DNA of 64,000 bases from NCBI GenBank assembly GCA_041389525.1, contig JAWKRR010000043.1, forward strand, positions 1-64,000. Reading direction: 5' to 3'. This DNA is from JACKFB01 sp041389525 (GTDB lineage Bacteria; Myxococcota_A; UBA9042; PHBI01; JACKFB01). The notes under the pieces were generated by a model. The model saw only the letters and a list, made by a program, of their open reading frames with translations, was not told the origin of the DNA and made no database searches. Below are positions 7,811 to 16,642 of this stretch, one piece after another (position 1 is the stretch's first letter; every line of letters begins with the position of its first letter). Both the position numbers and the translations under genes were made by a program.

Positions 7811-9151
7811 ATGCTGCACCGAAGTCTCCTCGGGCTGGCGATGCTGTGCGGGCTTGCGCCCCAGGCGTTTGCGTCCGTCCCGCTCGCCGTGGGCGTGAAC
7901 GCCGCCGAGCGTGGTCACCGCGACTTGGTCAGCGAGCGTCCCGAGCACGGCCTCGCCACGACGCAGCGTCGCGTGGCCGCGCGCGCCCGACGCCAGCACC
8001 TGCAAGCGGTGACCGGTGCGGGTCCCGCAGTGCAGCATGAGGTCTACGGCTACCTCCCGTATTGGGAGATGGACTACGACTTCCCGCACTGGGACCTGCT
8101 GACCACCGTCGCCTGGTTCAGCGTCCAGATGGACGCGAAGGGCGAGGCCGTGGACTGGAACGGCTGGGGCGGGGACGCGACCGAGCTGCTTACCGCGGAG
8201 GCTCACGCGAACGGCGTCCGCTTGGTGGTCACGGTCACCAACTTCTCGTCCAGCGACATCTCGGCGCTGGTCAATGACCCCGCCCGCCGCGCGAACGCCA
8301 TCAAGACCTGCCTGATGCTGATGGCGGTGCACGGCGCCGACGGCATCAACATCGACTTCGAGTTCGTGCCCTCCTCGGGGCGCACAGGCTTCGTGGCCTT
8401 CATGCGCGAGCTCAAGGACGCGGTCGCGGCGGCCAAACCCAACGGCACGGAGGGACACGTCACCCTCGCCGGGCCCGCCATCGACTGGAGTGGCGCCTAC
8501 GACTACGACCAGCTCCTGATCCACACCGACGGGATCATGGTGATGGCGTACGGCTACCACTGGCAGGGCGGCGATCCCGGCCCGATCTCGCCGCTCTACG
8601 GCGGGGGGAAGTGGAGCAAGTACTCCGTGGCGTGGACCATCGACGACTACGTGAAGTACGGCGGCGCCGAGAACGCCCACAAGATCATCATCGGCCTGCC
8701 TTGGTACGGTCGCTCCTGGCCGGTGACCAGCAAGGCGATCCCTGGCAAGGCGACCGCGGACGGCAGCTCCATCGTCTTCGAGAAGTCGGTGGTCGAGGCG
8801 CTGGCCAACGGCGCCGGGTGGGACGCGGATTCGCTCACGCCCTACTACCACAAGGGTTCAGGCTCGGGCCTGCGCCAGGTCTGGTACGACGACCAGTCCA
8901 GCTTCGGCGCGAAGGTCGCTTACGTCACCGACCAGAAGTTGGCAGGCATCGGCATCTGGGCGCTGGGCTACGAGGGTGACCGCGACGACTACTGGACCGA
9001 GATCCGCGACCAGTGGACCGACTCCGACCCGGTGGTGGACCCCGACCCGGTCACCGACCCCGATCCGGTGGTGGACCCTGACCCGGTGGTGGACCCTGAC
9101 CCGGTGGTGGACCCCGACCCGGTCACCGACCGACCCGGTCACCGACCCTGA
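7811..9151 (+). CDS. GH18 glycosidase with DPDPVV/T repeat tail (3' end frameshifted)
   Basis: This secreted glycoside hydrolase family 18 protein most resembles YaaH/SleL-type N-acetylglucosaminidases. The signal peptide spans about residues 1-21. The catalytic motif DGINIDFE lies at 177-184, with E184 as acid/base. The substrate-binding MAYGYHWQ and the GIGIWALGYE barrel end are present. Chitin or peptidoglycan is the likely substrate. After the barrel comes a (DPDPVV/T)n linker. The frame breaks at about 9127, where two bases appear missing from a repeat, and the ORF ends spuriously at 9151. In other frames the linker continues, followed by GGSENVPPQPS, a GC motif, a hydrophobic helix and RRRR, ending at 9446. 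A GGAGG Shine-Dalgarno precedes the ATG. Confidence 0.88.
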   Translation: MLHRSLLGLAMLCGLAPQAFASVPLAVGVNAAERGHRDLVSERPEHGLATTQRRVAARARRQHLQAVTGAGPAVQHEVYGYLPYWEMDYDFPHWDLLTTVAWFSVQMDAKGEAVDWNGWGGDATELLTAEAHANGVRLVVTVTNFSSSDISALVNDPARRANAIKTCLMLMAVHGADGINIDFEFVPSSGRTGFVAFMRELKDAVAAAKPNGTEGHVTLAGPAIDWSGAYDYDQLLIHTDGIMVMAYGYHWQGGDPGPISPLYGGGKWSKYSVAWTIDDYVKYGGAENAHKIIIGLPWYGRSWPVTSKAIPGKATADGSSIVFEKSVVEALANGAGWDADSLTPYYHKGSGSGLRQVWYDDQSSFGAKVAYVTDQKLAGIGIWALGYEGDRDDYWTEIRDQWTDSDPVVDPDPVTDPDPVVDPDPVVDPDPVVDPDPVTDRPGHRP

Positions 9152-9260
9152 CCCAGTCCACCGACCCCGACCCGGTCACCGACCCTGACCCGGTCACCGA
9201 CCCTGACCCAGTCACCGACCCTGACCCGGTCACCGACCCCATCGTGGACCCCGACCCCCT
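9020..9260 (+). repeat. 18-bp coding repeats (GACCCCGACCCGGTSRYS)
   Basis: About a dozen degenerate 18-bp units encode DPDPVV or DPDPVT. Two units are out of register: one near 9127-9133 lacks two bases, and one near 9157 has an extra C. Such arrays are prone to slippage in vivo and to assembly error. Confidence 0.9.
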
Positions 9261-9446
9261 CCTCCCGGGCGGGAGCGAGAACGTCCCCCCGCAGCCGTCG
9301 GTCAGCGCGCCCACCACGCAGTCGCGCACCAGCTCCCTCGTTCAGGACAGCGGGTGCCACGGCGGCGGCGCGCCCTCTCTTCCTGGCCAGCCGCGATCAG
9401 CCTCGCGCTCGTCGCGATCTTCCACAGGCGGCGTCGCAGCGTCTGA
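9152..9446 (+). other. out-of-frame C-terminal segment of the GH18 gene with MYXO-CTERM-like tail
   Basis: Correcting the two repeat indels continues the linker into GSENVPPQPSVSAPTTQ and then DSGCHGGG. One more single-base correction near 9376 opens WPAAISLALVAIFHRRRRSV, with a stop at 9444-9446. A GC motif, one hydrophobic helix and an Arg cluster at the extreme C-terminus is the layout of MYXO-CTERM sorting tails. The position just before a hairpin supports 9446 as the real gene end. Confidence 0.65.
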
Positions 9447-9450
9447 CGCA

Positions 9451-9486
9451 GGAAGGGGCGGCCGACTCTCGCCGACCGCCCCTTCC
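9451..9486. terminator. hairpin between convergent genes
   Basis: A perfect 11-bp inverted repeat, GGAAGGGGCGG / CCGCCCCTTCC, has a 14-base loop. It begins 4 bases after the reconstructed GH18 stop and lies between two converging genes. There is no U-tract. Confidence 0.6.
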
Positions 9487-9503
9487 GGACTCCCGCGCGA
9501 GGG

Positions 9504-9781
9504 CTAGCGCCGCGGGCGGGGCGGGGCCCCGCCTGAGTGACAACGACGGGGCCGTGCGTCGGTCCGCCGGTGGCGACCACCGCCTCGGCGTGCGGCCGCA
9601 CCTCCACGGAACGCGCAGCTTCACACCGCCACCACGCAGCTCGACTTCGTGGGGTCCGGCGGCGACGTCACGCAGCACCCGGGTCTCGCCCGGCGAGGCT
9701 TGCCGAGGCGGGCGCCGTCCAGTCGGATCTTGAGCACACGGTGCGTCGTGTTGACCAGTCGCAGGCTCCCGGTCAGTGCGA
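9504..9781 (-). pseudogene. out-of-frame 3' continuation of the PEGA-like gene
   Basis: Beyond the stop at 9782 the minus strand still encodes recognisable repeat sequence, but in shifting frames. IALTGSLRLVNTTHRVLKI..DGARLG is in one frame, SPGETRVLRDVAAGPHEVEL in the next, and EVRPHAEAVVATGG in a third. The first two align well with ALTGSARFRN...PGETAASGPLLAGAH inside the intact part. At least three single-base frame changes are needed. The likely true stop is a TAG near 9504. Either the gene is decaying or the consensus is poor here. Confidence 0.55.
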
Positions 9782-10540
9782 TCATGGCCGCCAACGCTCG
9801 AAGCTCCCAGGGCGGAGCATCACCGTCGACTCGGCCAGCAGCTTGCCGTGACCGACCAACGCGACGCGGTGCGCGCCCGGCGTTTGCGCTGACAGGGTCA
9901 TCGACTCACGGCCGCGCAGCGCGCCGACTCGACGGCCGTCGACCATCACGGCCACCCGACGCGGGAAGGGGTTGTGGACCTCGAGCGTCGCCGACTGTCG
10001 GCCCACCTGCACCCGGGTCTCGCTGCCGGGGCTCACTTCGAAGGAGTCCTGGCTGACCGCCGAGATCGGGCCGTGGTGGCCGACGAACCCGGCGTCACGG
10101 ACGGCGACGATGTGCGCTCCGGCGAGCAGGGGGCCGGATGCGGCCGTCTCGCCGGGGGCCAGCGTCCCGATGAACTGACCGTCCACCGCCACGCGCAAGG
10201 GCGTCCCACCGACGTTGCGGAAGCGCGCTGAACCCGTCAGCGCCGCGACACGGATGACCGACTTGTCGCCGGGGTTTACCTGAACGCGCTCGATCTGTGG
10301 CGCCACCCCGGCCGAGGCGATCTCCACGACGCGGACGCCGTTTGGCACGTCACGGAAGACCCCGCGGTCTCCAGGGGCGACGAAGCGCGGCGTGCTCCCA
10401 TCGATGCGCACGTTCAAGGGTAGGTGGCGCCCGTTCTCAACGACGACCGTGCCGTCGAGCGCTGAGGCATGCGCCATCGCCGGCAGCGACGCCACAGCGA
10501 CCAGGGCGGTGAGCAGAATGCGATTGATGGACCGTGTCAT
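9782..10540 (-). CDS. PEGA-like repeat protein, secreted (3' frameshifted)
   Basis: The ATG at 10540 follows AAGGAG and gives a Sec signal peptide ending AHASA (about residue 25). The mature protein has four imperfect ~50-residue beta-rich units of the PEGA type. In each, a short strand is followed by (V/I)DG, then an (A/S)PG(D/E) turn, then (V/A)xGxHxVxV. Examples are VAVDGQFIGTLAPGE and VMVDGRRVGALRGRE. It probably forms a surface or periplasmic beta-repeat stalk. The frame stops at 9782, but homologous repeats continue out of frame, so the listed product is truncated. A start at 10585 is possible but lacks a Shine-Dalgarno. Confidence 0.7.
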   Translation of the reverse strand: MTRSINRILLTALVAVASLPAMAHASALDGTVVVENGRHLPLNVRIDGSTPRFVAPGDRGVFRDVPNGVRVVEIASAGVAPQIERVQVNPGDKSVIRVAALTGSARFRNVGGTPLRVAVDGQFIGTLAPGETAASGPLLAGAHIVAVRDAGFVGHHGPISAVSQDSFEVSPGSETRVQVGRQSATLEVHNPFPRRVAVMVDGRRVGALRGRESMTLSAQTPGAHRVALVGHGKLLAESTVMLRPGSFERWRP

Positions 10541-10644
10541 TGCTTGTTCTCCTTGCCGACCGATGCGGGCCGGAATCGAGAGCACTGACGCGACCAGGTG
10601 CGAGATATTCGCAAGTAATTACGAATGGTTGGGCGCAAAACGCC

Positions 10645-10682
10645 CGAAGGCCGGGAGGGGGTGAGTCCCCGCCCGGCCTTCG
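10645..10682 (-). terminator. strong hairpin after the 10703-11215 gene
   Basis: An 11-bp perfect stem, CGAAGGCCGGG / CCCGGCCTTCG, has an inner GGGG/CCCC stem. It is placed 20 bases after the stop of the minus-strand gene ending at 10703 and upstream of the PEGA-like gene. There is no T-run. Confidence 0.6.
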
Positions 10683-10702
10683 CGCTCAACTCGAGCTAGA
10701 CG

Positions 10703-11215
10703 CTAGGAGCGATCGACCGTGCCCGGCGCAGGCGTCGGCAAGGTCTGCGGCGCCAGCGGCAGGTCGTCGGCCGTGTAGCCGTGCGCCTCGTACGCCGCGC
10801 CCCAGATGGCCATGCGGCTGCCCTTGCCGTCGTTGGACACCTCGACCACGTAGTGCTTGTCGCCACGCGCCAGGGTGAAGGTCCAGCTCTTGGTCTGGGT
10901 CAGCTTGGCGTAGCCGATGACCCGCGCTTGGCCGCCGATGTCGCTGGACGTGCGAAACGCCGCCTTGAGACGATCGATGACCTTGTTGGCGGGGGTGGAG
11001 CTGAGCAACGTGAGGTCGCGACGCCCTTGGGGCGTGATCGTCACTCGCTCGGACTTCACGTCGAACTTGGCTCGCTCGAACGCCGCGCGAAGGGTCGCTT
11101 GGGTCTCCGGGATCGCGGCCGGAGCCGGGGAGGGGGCGCGGGCAAAAGCCGCGCTCGCCACGAACGACGTCGCGACGAGAGCGAGCGACAGGACGAGGGT
11201 GCTTCGAATCGACAT
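10703..11215 (-). CDS. secreted hypothetical protein, 170 aa
   Basis: The ATG at 11215 has a GGAG Shine-Dalgarno and gives a clean signal peptide (residues 1-27, cleavage near AFARA). The mature domain of ~140 residues contains a TQATLRAAFERAKFDVKSERVTI segment and a KSWTFTLARGDKHYVVEVSN beta-hairpin pattern. A Pro-rich end follows. I recognise no family. It is a probable periplasmic or secreted small alpha/beta protein, transcribed alone. The longer in-frame extension to 11455 covers the promoter region of the divergent HEAT gene and is not credible. Confidence 0.7.
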   Translation of the reverse strand: MSIRSTLVLSLALVATSFVASAAFARAPSPAPAAIPETQATLRAAFERAKFDVKSERVTITPQGRRDLTLLSSTPANKVIDRLKAAFRTSSDIGGQARVIGYAKLTQTKSWTFTLARGDKHYVVEVSNDGKGSRMAIWGAAYEAHGYTADDLPLAPQTLPTPAPGTVDRS

Positions 11216-11442
11216 TGCAACTCCAATGGTTGGGGAAGCCGGCGTTTGCAGGGTTGCCCCGAACCGACTCCGTGCAAGATAGCACCGGCCACTCGACCGG
11301 ACACCCCCCTCCGACGCGGCCCCTCGCCGGACATTCAAACCGTCCGCGAACACAGCGCGTGCCGCGCCGGCTACTGTTGACGGAATAGGGGTGTCGCGGT
11401 ACGCCAGTCGCACCCCAAAACCCCGTGGGCGGAGACGCAGAT

Positions 11443-12996
11443 ATGAAGACGGCACGAGTCGCTGCGGTGGCGCTAGTCACCATGATCGGTGGGAGTGGCT
11501 GCTTCGATAAGGAAGAGCCCACCTGCGAATACTGGGTGCCAAAGCTCACGAGCGCGCAGCGCGGGGACAAGGCCATGGAGATGGTGAGCGAGCTTCGCTG
11601 CACCGCCGCCATCCCCACGCTCTCGCAGATGTTCGACGACGGGCAGTACCCGGAGCGAATTCTGCGCACGCTCAAGCAGATCGACGACAAGGCCGCTGCC
11701 ACGCCGATCTTGAAGCGCGGGCTGCTGACGCGGGACACGGGCAAGCTGGCGGCGTCCATCGTCGCGGACTGGAAGGTCAAGGAAGCGCGGCCCGAGCTCG
11801 AGCAGGTGCTGACTGGCACGGCGCTGCCGAAGCAGCGGATGGAGGCCCTGGACGCGCTGCTCGCCATCGCGAAGCCGGAAGAGATCGAGGACCTCCTGAT
11901 CGCGCTGGCCGGGGATGACCCGAACCTGCAGGGCCTGGAGGTCAACCGCCGAGCGATCGAGCTGCTCGGCGAGATGGGGTCGCAGAAGGCGGCTCCGGTG
12001 CTGGTGCGCGCTGCGTTCATGCGCGACAACAAGGGCGGAATGGCCTACCAGGCGTCTCGCGTCGCGCTCGCGCGGCTCGGCCCGGTCGTGGTGCCGCTGC
12101 TCATCGAGACGATCGAGGGGAAGAATGAGCCCCTCAAGGCCGCGGCCCGGGACAACGGCGTGTTGGACTGGGAGTGGCAGTCCGGTCCCGAGATCGTTCA
12201 GCTCCTGAGCGACACCCTGGACTCGCGCGTGGGTAAGCCGCTCGCGGCGAACATGGCGCTCGAGCTGGAGCCGCCGGCTGGGGTGAGCCAGGGGATGGAG
12301 GAGAAGTGGCGGGTTGGGCAGCTCAACCGGCTGAAGGTCTCCATGCTCGGCATGGGCCACATCGGGCCGAAGGACGCCGTCGAGGATCTCGTGAAGATCT
12401 TGCGCGACCCGCTGGCTGACGCGGTGAATCAGCGCCTGCATTCGGCGACCTCTCTCGCGTTGATCGGCACCACCGAGGCGCAGGACGCGCTCCTGACCTT
12501 CTTCGGCGAGGAGACCGACGCGCGCTTCCGCTCGCCGCTGCTGCGGCCGATCGCGCTGGCCCTCGATGCGGCTCACCTTGAGAAGTTCAAGGAGTTGACC
12601 GCCAACGAGACCGAGGGCTTGGTCGCGGAGGCGCTCAAGGGTGAGAGCGTGGCGGCCTATCTGGCGGTCGCCGAGACCTGCAAGACAGACACCTCGTGTC
12701 TCCTGAAGAAGCTTGAGAGCGAGAACAAGGACGAGGTGGTGAAGGCGGCCGTGCTGCTCGCGCGTGGTGGCGGTGATGCGGCCACCGTCCGCGCGGCGTT
12801 GATCAAGCGGATCGCCACCACACCGGCGTCGAATATCGACGTACGGCGCTTCAGCCTCATCGCGCTGACCCGCATCGGCACGCCGGCTGACGGCGACGAG
12901 CTGATCAAGATCGCTGCGAACGCTGACCCGGCGGACCGTTACTGGCCCGACGAGTTTCGCGTGTACGGCGCGGCTTTGAAGCTTCGTAAGCGCTGA
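11443..12996 (+). CDS. large HEAT-repeat lipoprotein, 517 aa
   Basis: The ATG at 11443 (GGAG upstream) starts a lipoprotein signal peptide with lipobox GSGC (Cys ~20). The remainder is alpha-helical solenoid with many HEAT-like units: LSQMFDDGQYPERIL, LLGEMGSQKAAPVLVRAA, LALIGTTEAQDALLTFF, LIALTRIGTPADGDEL. It is probably an outer-membrane or periplasmic scaffold. It resembles the shorter HEAT lipoprotein at 6796 in design but is not an obvious duplicate. It is monocistronic and divergent from the 11215 gene. Confidence 0.8.
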   Translation: MKTARVAAVALVTMIGGSGCFDKEEPTCEYWVPKLTSAQRGDKAMEMVSELRCTAAIPTLSQMFDDGQYPERILRTLKQIDDKAAATPILKRGLLTRDTGKLAASIVADWKVKEARPELEQVLTGTALPKQRMEALDALLAIAKPEEIEDLLIALAGDDPNLQGLEVNRRAIELLGEMGSQKAAPVLVRAAFMRDNKGGMAYQASRVALARLGPVVVPLLIETIEGKNEPLKAAARDNGVLDWEWQSGPEIVQLLSDTLDSRVGKPLAANMALELEPPAGVSQGMEEKWRVGQLNRLKVSMLGMGHIGPKDAVEDLVKILRDPLADAVNQRLHSATSLALIGTTEAQDALLTFFGEETDARFRSPLLRPIALALDAAHLEKFKELTANETEGLVAEALKGESVAAYLAVAETCKTDTSCLLKKLESENKDEVVKAAVLLARGGGDAATVRAALIKRIATTPASNIDVRRFSLIALTRIGTPADGDELIKIAANADPADRYWPDEFRVYGAALKLRKR

Positions 12997-13092
12997 GAAC
13001 TGGCGTTGGGAGCCCGCGCGCACCGCTGAGAGTGCGTGCCGGGCGCTCGCGTGCTGCGGCGCGACGCGCGTCCCACAGGGCGCCTCGCCGAA

Positions 13093-13143
13093 GTGTCCCG
13101 CGGTCTGTGTCAGCGCGGGGACGCGGCGTGTCGCGTGGGACAC
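13093..13143. promoter_or_regulatory. inverted repeat, candidate enhancer-binding site
   Basis: GTGTCCCGCG (13093-13102) and CGTGGGACAC (13134-13143) form a 9-of-10 inverted repeat. It lies 50-105 bases upstream of the sigma-54-like promoter. A further GTCCCAC half-site lies near 13070. The position suits an activator (bEBP) site. The rest of 12997-13250 shows no gene. Confidence 0.4.
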
Positions 13144-13195
13144 ATCTCGGTGCCCGGGTCTGGTCTAAGCTGCTGTAATCGCGGCGATATCAGCG

Positions 13196-13212
13196 TTGGC
13201 ACGTCTCCTGCT
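13196..13212 (+). promoter_or_regulatory. sigma-54-type promoter
   Basis: TTGGCACGTCTCCTGCT matches the -24/-12 consensus YTGGCACG-N4-TTGCW with one mismatch. The invariant GG and GC are 12 bases apart. The predicted start is near 13223, 28 bases upstream of the vWA gene ATG, and an AGGAGG ribosome site lies between. Confidence 0.65.
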
Positions 13213-13250
13213 TTACCCCTCTGTGCCCGACGGCACACAGGAGGTGGGCG

Positions 13251-14354
13251 ATGAAGAGACGACCGACACTATTGGCTCTAGCGGCGCTCTGCGCCTCACT
13301 GGCTGTCCCACTGGCGGCACAGGCCGCGGCACGACCCCGTATCGAGGTGGCGTTCGTCCTCGACGCGACAGGCTCCATGGGGAGCTACATCGAGGCTGCG
13401 CGCCGGCGCATCGCAGGGATCGCCGAGGCCCTCGCCGCAGGAGACCCAGCACCCGAGGTGCGGTTTGCCCTGGTGGCGTACCGGGACAAGGGCGACGCGT
13501 ATGTGACCCAGGTCACGCGCTTTACGCACCGCATCGAGGAGATGCGGGAGGCGCTGGACCGCACCCAGGCCGAGGGGGGCGGTGACACGCCCGAGGCGGT
13601 GCTTGAGGCCCTGGAAGCCGGCGTACACGCGCTGGATTGGAGCGCCGCCGACGCTGGCACCATCAAGTTGATGTACTTGGTGGGCGATGCGCCGCCGAAC
13701 GTCTACCCAGACTCTCCCGACGAGGAGACCCTCTTGGGACAGGCGCTGGAGCGGGGGATCGTCATCCACACCATCGCGTGCGGCAGCATGGATGGCGGCG
13801 GGCGCCGCTTCTTTGAGCGGGTCGCGCGGCTCTCCGAGGGACGCCCCTACGCGCTGAGCGACGCTGGGGCGTCGGGTAGCGCTGGCGGCGCAGGGGCCGT
13901 TGGTGCGGCCGGCGCGACCTCGGTGAGCAGCTTGGGGGCTGTCGTGAGCGACAGCGCGCGAGCCTATTCTGGCGCGGCCGGGGTGCGCTATGCGCCGCGG
14001 GCTCGTCCCGAGGTGGGTACCGAGCGGCTATTTACACCTCCGCTGCTCGTCAGCGGCCTGTTGGGACCACACCTCCGCTGGGTGGGTGACGCGACGACGT
14101 GGCGCGACGTGTGGGCCGCTCACCGGAGCGTCGATCTGGGCGGTGCCATCGCGGCGCCCGCCATCGACTTCGAGCGCTACCACGTCCTGGTGCTCGGCGG
14201 CGCCGACGCTGGGCTGCGCCTCGCCAGGATCGAGCAAGACGAGGGCGTCCGATTCGCCGTCGTGAACCCCGCGCGCGCCCACGGCGTGCAGTTTGTGCTC
14301 ATCGCAGCTGGTGACCCCGTGGTCGCCGCCGCCCCCGCTGGAGGTACCCGATGA
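13251..14354 (+). CDS. secreted vWA-domain protein
   Basis: This is the first gene of a three-gene coupled operon. A strong AGGAGG precedes the ATG. A signal peptide (residues 1-26, ...AAQAAA) leads into a von Willebrand A domain. It has a MIDAS-like DATGSM at 38-43, a GGGDTPEA loop (the MIDAS Thr loop), and VGDAPPN. A Gly/Ala/Ser-rich linker (~residues 204-240) connects to a C-terminal domain of ~110 residues without a known match. It likely binds a protein ligand through a metal ion at the cell surface. Its stop overlaps the next start by 4 bases. Confidence 0.85.
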   Translation: MKRRPTLLALAALCASLAVPLAAQAAARPRIEVAFVLDATGSMGSYIEAARRRIAGIAEALAAGDPAPEVRFALVAYRDKGDAYVTQVTRFTHRIEEMREALDRTQAEGGGDTPEAVLEALEAGVHALDWSAADAGTIKLMYLVGDAPPNVYPDSPDEETLLGQALERGIVIHTIACGSMDGGGRRFFERVARLSEGRPYALSDAGASGSAGGAGAVGAAGATSVSSLGAVVSDSARAYSGAAGVRYAPRARPEVGTERLFTPPLLVSGLLGPHLRWVGDATTWRDVWAAHRSVDLGGAIAAPAIDFERYHVLVLGGADAGLRLARIEQDEGVRFAVVNPARAHGVQFVLIAAGDPVVAAAPAGGTR

Positions 14355-16642
14355 ACCGGTCCCGCATTCTCGTTTTCGCCATGGTTTTGCTCACTTCCGG
14401 TACCGCCGCGGCCGCGGGCTTCGCGACGAGCGACCGCGGACCCATGCGCACCGCGTACTCACGCGCCGAGGTCCACATCGACGGCGACGTCGCCACCACC
14501 GTGGTCACCCAGGTGTTCACGAACGACCTGGACGACGCGGTCGAGATGACCTTCGCCTTCCCGTTGCCCGATGACGCCGCCGTCACCGGTTTTGCAGACT
14601 GGCGGGACGGGCGCCGGGTCGAGGCGCGCGCCGCCGGAAAAGAGGACGCCGCTCACGCCTACGATGAGGCGGCGGCCGAGGGGCGCACGGCAGCGCTGGT
14701 GGAGACCACGGACAAGGCTCGCTTTCAGATGCGCCTGTCGACGGTCGCCCCGCACGGCTCGCGCCGAGTGGAGCTGCGCTATGTGCAGACGCTCTCGGCG
14801 CTTGGCGGCGAGCGTACCTACGTGTTTCCGGCGGATACCCGGGGTGACACGCCGCGGCCGAGCATGTTCGACCTGGACGTGAACATCGCCTCGGACCGCC
14901 CCATCCGCTCCATGCGCAGCCTCAACCAGCGCGACGTCCGGCTGGTGTCGCTCGACGCCTCGCACGCCGCGGCGCACCTCAGCCGTGCCGGCGGCCTGGG
15001 GCTCGACCTCGTGCTGCGCTGGCGCGCGGACGTCAAGGCGCTGGACCTGGCGGCGCGGGCGACTCGCGTCCACGCCGACCAGCCGGGCTACATCGAGGCG
15101 CGCTTCGCGTTCAACGAGGATTCCTATGGGCGTTTTCGCCCGCAGCGCGACGTGGTCGTGGTCGTGGACCGTTCGCTTTCCATGGCAGGGGAGCCGCTGG
15201 CGAGAGCGCGCAACCTGGCCGAGGGCGTCCTCGCGGAGCTGGCGCCCGGTGACCGCTTCGAGCTCATCACCTTCAACGAGTTCGTGGTGCAGAGCTTCGG
15301 CGGGCTGGTCCCCGCAGAGGACGACACGCTGCTCCGCGCCTTCACCGATCTGGACAGCGTCGAGGCGTCGGGTCGCTCGAACCTCGCCGCGGCCCTGGAT
15401 GCCGCCGCCGACGTCGTCCGGGCGAGCCCGGGGGCGCTGGTCCTGCTCGTGACGGACGGGCAGCCCACCGTGGGCGCGGGCTACGGGTTGGTGGACATCG
15501 CCGCCGACGCCGCGCTCTGGGCGGATCACCGCGTCCTGGTGGCGCACATGAACTACCCCACGCGCGATGCGGCTCTGGCGGCGCTCTTCCCCGACGTGTC
15601 CGTGCGCTACTTGCCCGACGGGCCTGCCGGCGACGAGGCGATCGAGGACATCATCGCCCAGGTCGTGGCCCCTGCGGTGGACGCGCTCCACGTCGACATC
15701 CTCGGTCCCGACGTCACCTCCGTGGAGGGACGCGTCACCAGCCGGTTGAGCGTGGGCGACGGCGTGCGCCTGATGGCGCGGGCCCAGGGCGACGCGGTCG
15801 TGGTGGTGTCTGGGCTGCTGCACGGGGTGCCCGTGCTGATGCAGGAGACCGTGCGCATGCCCGACGGCCCGGACGGCCGCGGGGATCGTGGGCTGCCGAT
15901 CGAGTGGGCGCGGCTTCGCGTGCGCGGCCTGGAGACTCAGCTCGACACGGGGGCTTCAGGCCTCGACGCGGACGCCGCCGAGGCCGAGATCCGCTCGCTC
16001 GGCGAGGCCTACGGGCTGGCGACCCGCTACACGAGCTACGTGCTGACCGACGACCTCGCGCCCGATCGGATCAAGCCGGGCGACCCCGAGATCCGGATCC
16101 GCGCGCCGCGGTCGGCGCTGGGTGTGCGCGCCATCCTGCCCTGGGGTGAGGTCGTGGAGTGCACCTGGCAGGACGACGAAGACCTCTGGCTGGGCCGCTT
16201 CCTCGTCCCGCGCGGCACCGCCGACGGCACTTACCGAATGCGCGTGTTCGTCGACGGGCAGGACACGACCGAGCTGCGTGGGACCCTGTTCTTCCGCGTC
16301 GACAGCGAGGCCCCCGAAATGGAGTTGGTCTGCCCTGAGCCAGGACCGGTGGCCGCGGGTCGCGCGTTCAAGGTCTGGGCGCGCCCGCTGGACCACGTCT
16401 TCGAGGGCGGGATCATCGCAGCCATCGGCGACCTCGTCGTGCGGGACCGAATCGACCTCAAGCGCATCGTTCTGTACGTCGGCGACAGGGAAATCGCGAT
16501 GGAGCGGGTCGGTCTCGGCGAGCTCTGGGAGGCCACGGTGCCCGGCGATCTTCCCCCGGGGACCCACAGCGTCCGCCTCGTCGCCGTCGACTTCGCCATG
16601 AACAGCGCAGAGGCGACCCTGGACGTCGAGGTGTCGGAATGA
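14351..16642 (+). CDS. VIT and vWA domain protein, secreted
   Basis: This 763-residue protein has the inter-alpha-trypsin-inhibitor heavy chain layout. A signal peptide ends near residue 22. A VIT domain (about 30-155) contains TQVFTNDLDDAVEMTFAFPLP. A vWA domain (about 265-425) has the perfect MIDAS DRSLSM at 272-277 and VTDGQPTVG. A C-terminal Ig-like or MG-type region (about 610-760) has DSEAPEMELVCPEPG. It is likely a surface adhesion or processing protein working with the co-translated vWA protein upstream. ATGA overlaps join it to both neighbours. Confidence 0.9.
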   Translation: MNRSRILVFAMVLLTSGTAAAAGFATSDRGPMRTAYSRAEVHIDGDVATTVVTQVFTNDLDDAVEMTFAFPLPDDAAVTGFADWRDGRRVEARAAGKEDAAHAYDEAAAEGRTAALVETTDKARFQMRLSTVAPHGSRRVELRYVQTLSALGGERTYVFPADTRGDTPRPSMFDLDVNIASDRPIRSMRSLNQRDVRLVSLDASHAAAHLSRAGGLGLDLVLRWRADVKALDLAARATRVHADQPGYIEARFAFNEDSYGRFRPQRDVVVVVDRSLSMAGEPLARARNLAEGVLAELAPGDRFELITFNEFVVQSFGGLVPAEDDTLLRAFTDLDSVEASGRSNLAAALDAAADVVRASPGALVLLVTDGQPTVGAGYGLVDIAADAALWADHRVLVAHMNYPTRDAALAALFPDVSVRYLPDGPAGDEAIEDIIAQVVAPAVDALHVDILGPDVTSVEGRVTSRLSVGDGVRLMARAQGDAVVVVSGLLHGVPVLMQETVRMPDGPDGRGDRGLPIEWARLRVRGLETQLDTGASGLDADAAEAEIRSLGEAYGLATRYTSYVLTDDLAPDRIKPGDPEIRIRAPRSALGVRAILPWGEVVECTWQDDEDLWLGRFLVPRGTADGTYRMRVFVDGQDTTELRGTLFFRVDSEAPEMELVCPEPGPVAAGRAFKVWARPLDHVFEGGIIAAIGDLVVRDRIDLKRIVLYVGDREIAMERVGLGELWEATVPGDLPPGTHSVRLVAVDFAMNSAEATLDVEVSE

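Noticed and set aside
9020..9260. Repeat array considered as a CRISPR
   Set aside because: The units are contiguous 18-mers with no spacers and encode a DPDPV linker in frame with GH18.
11473..13143. 556-residue minus-strand open frame opposite the large HEAT lipoprotein
   Set aside because: Composition is typical of an antisense shadow. The plus strand carries the lipobox and HEAT periodicity.
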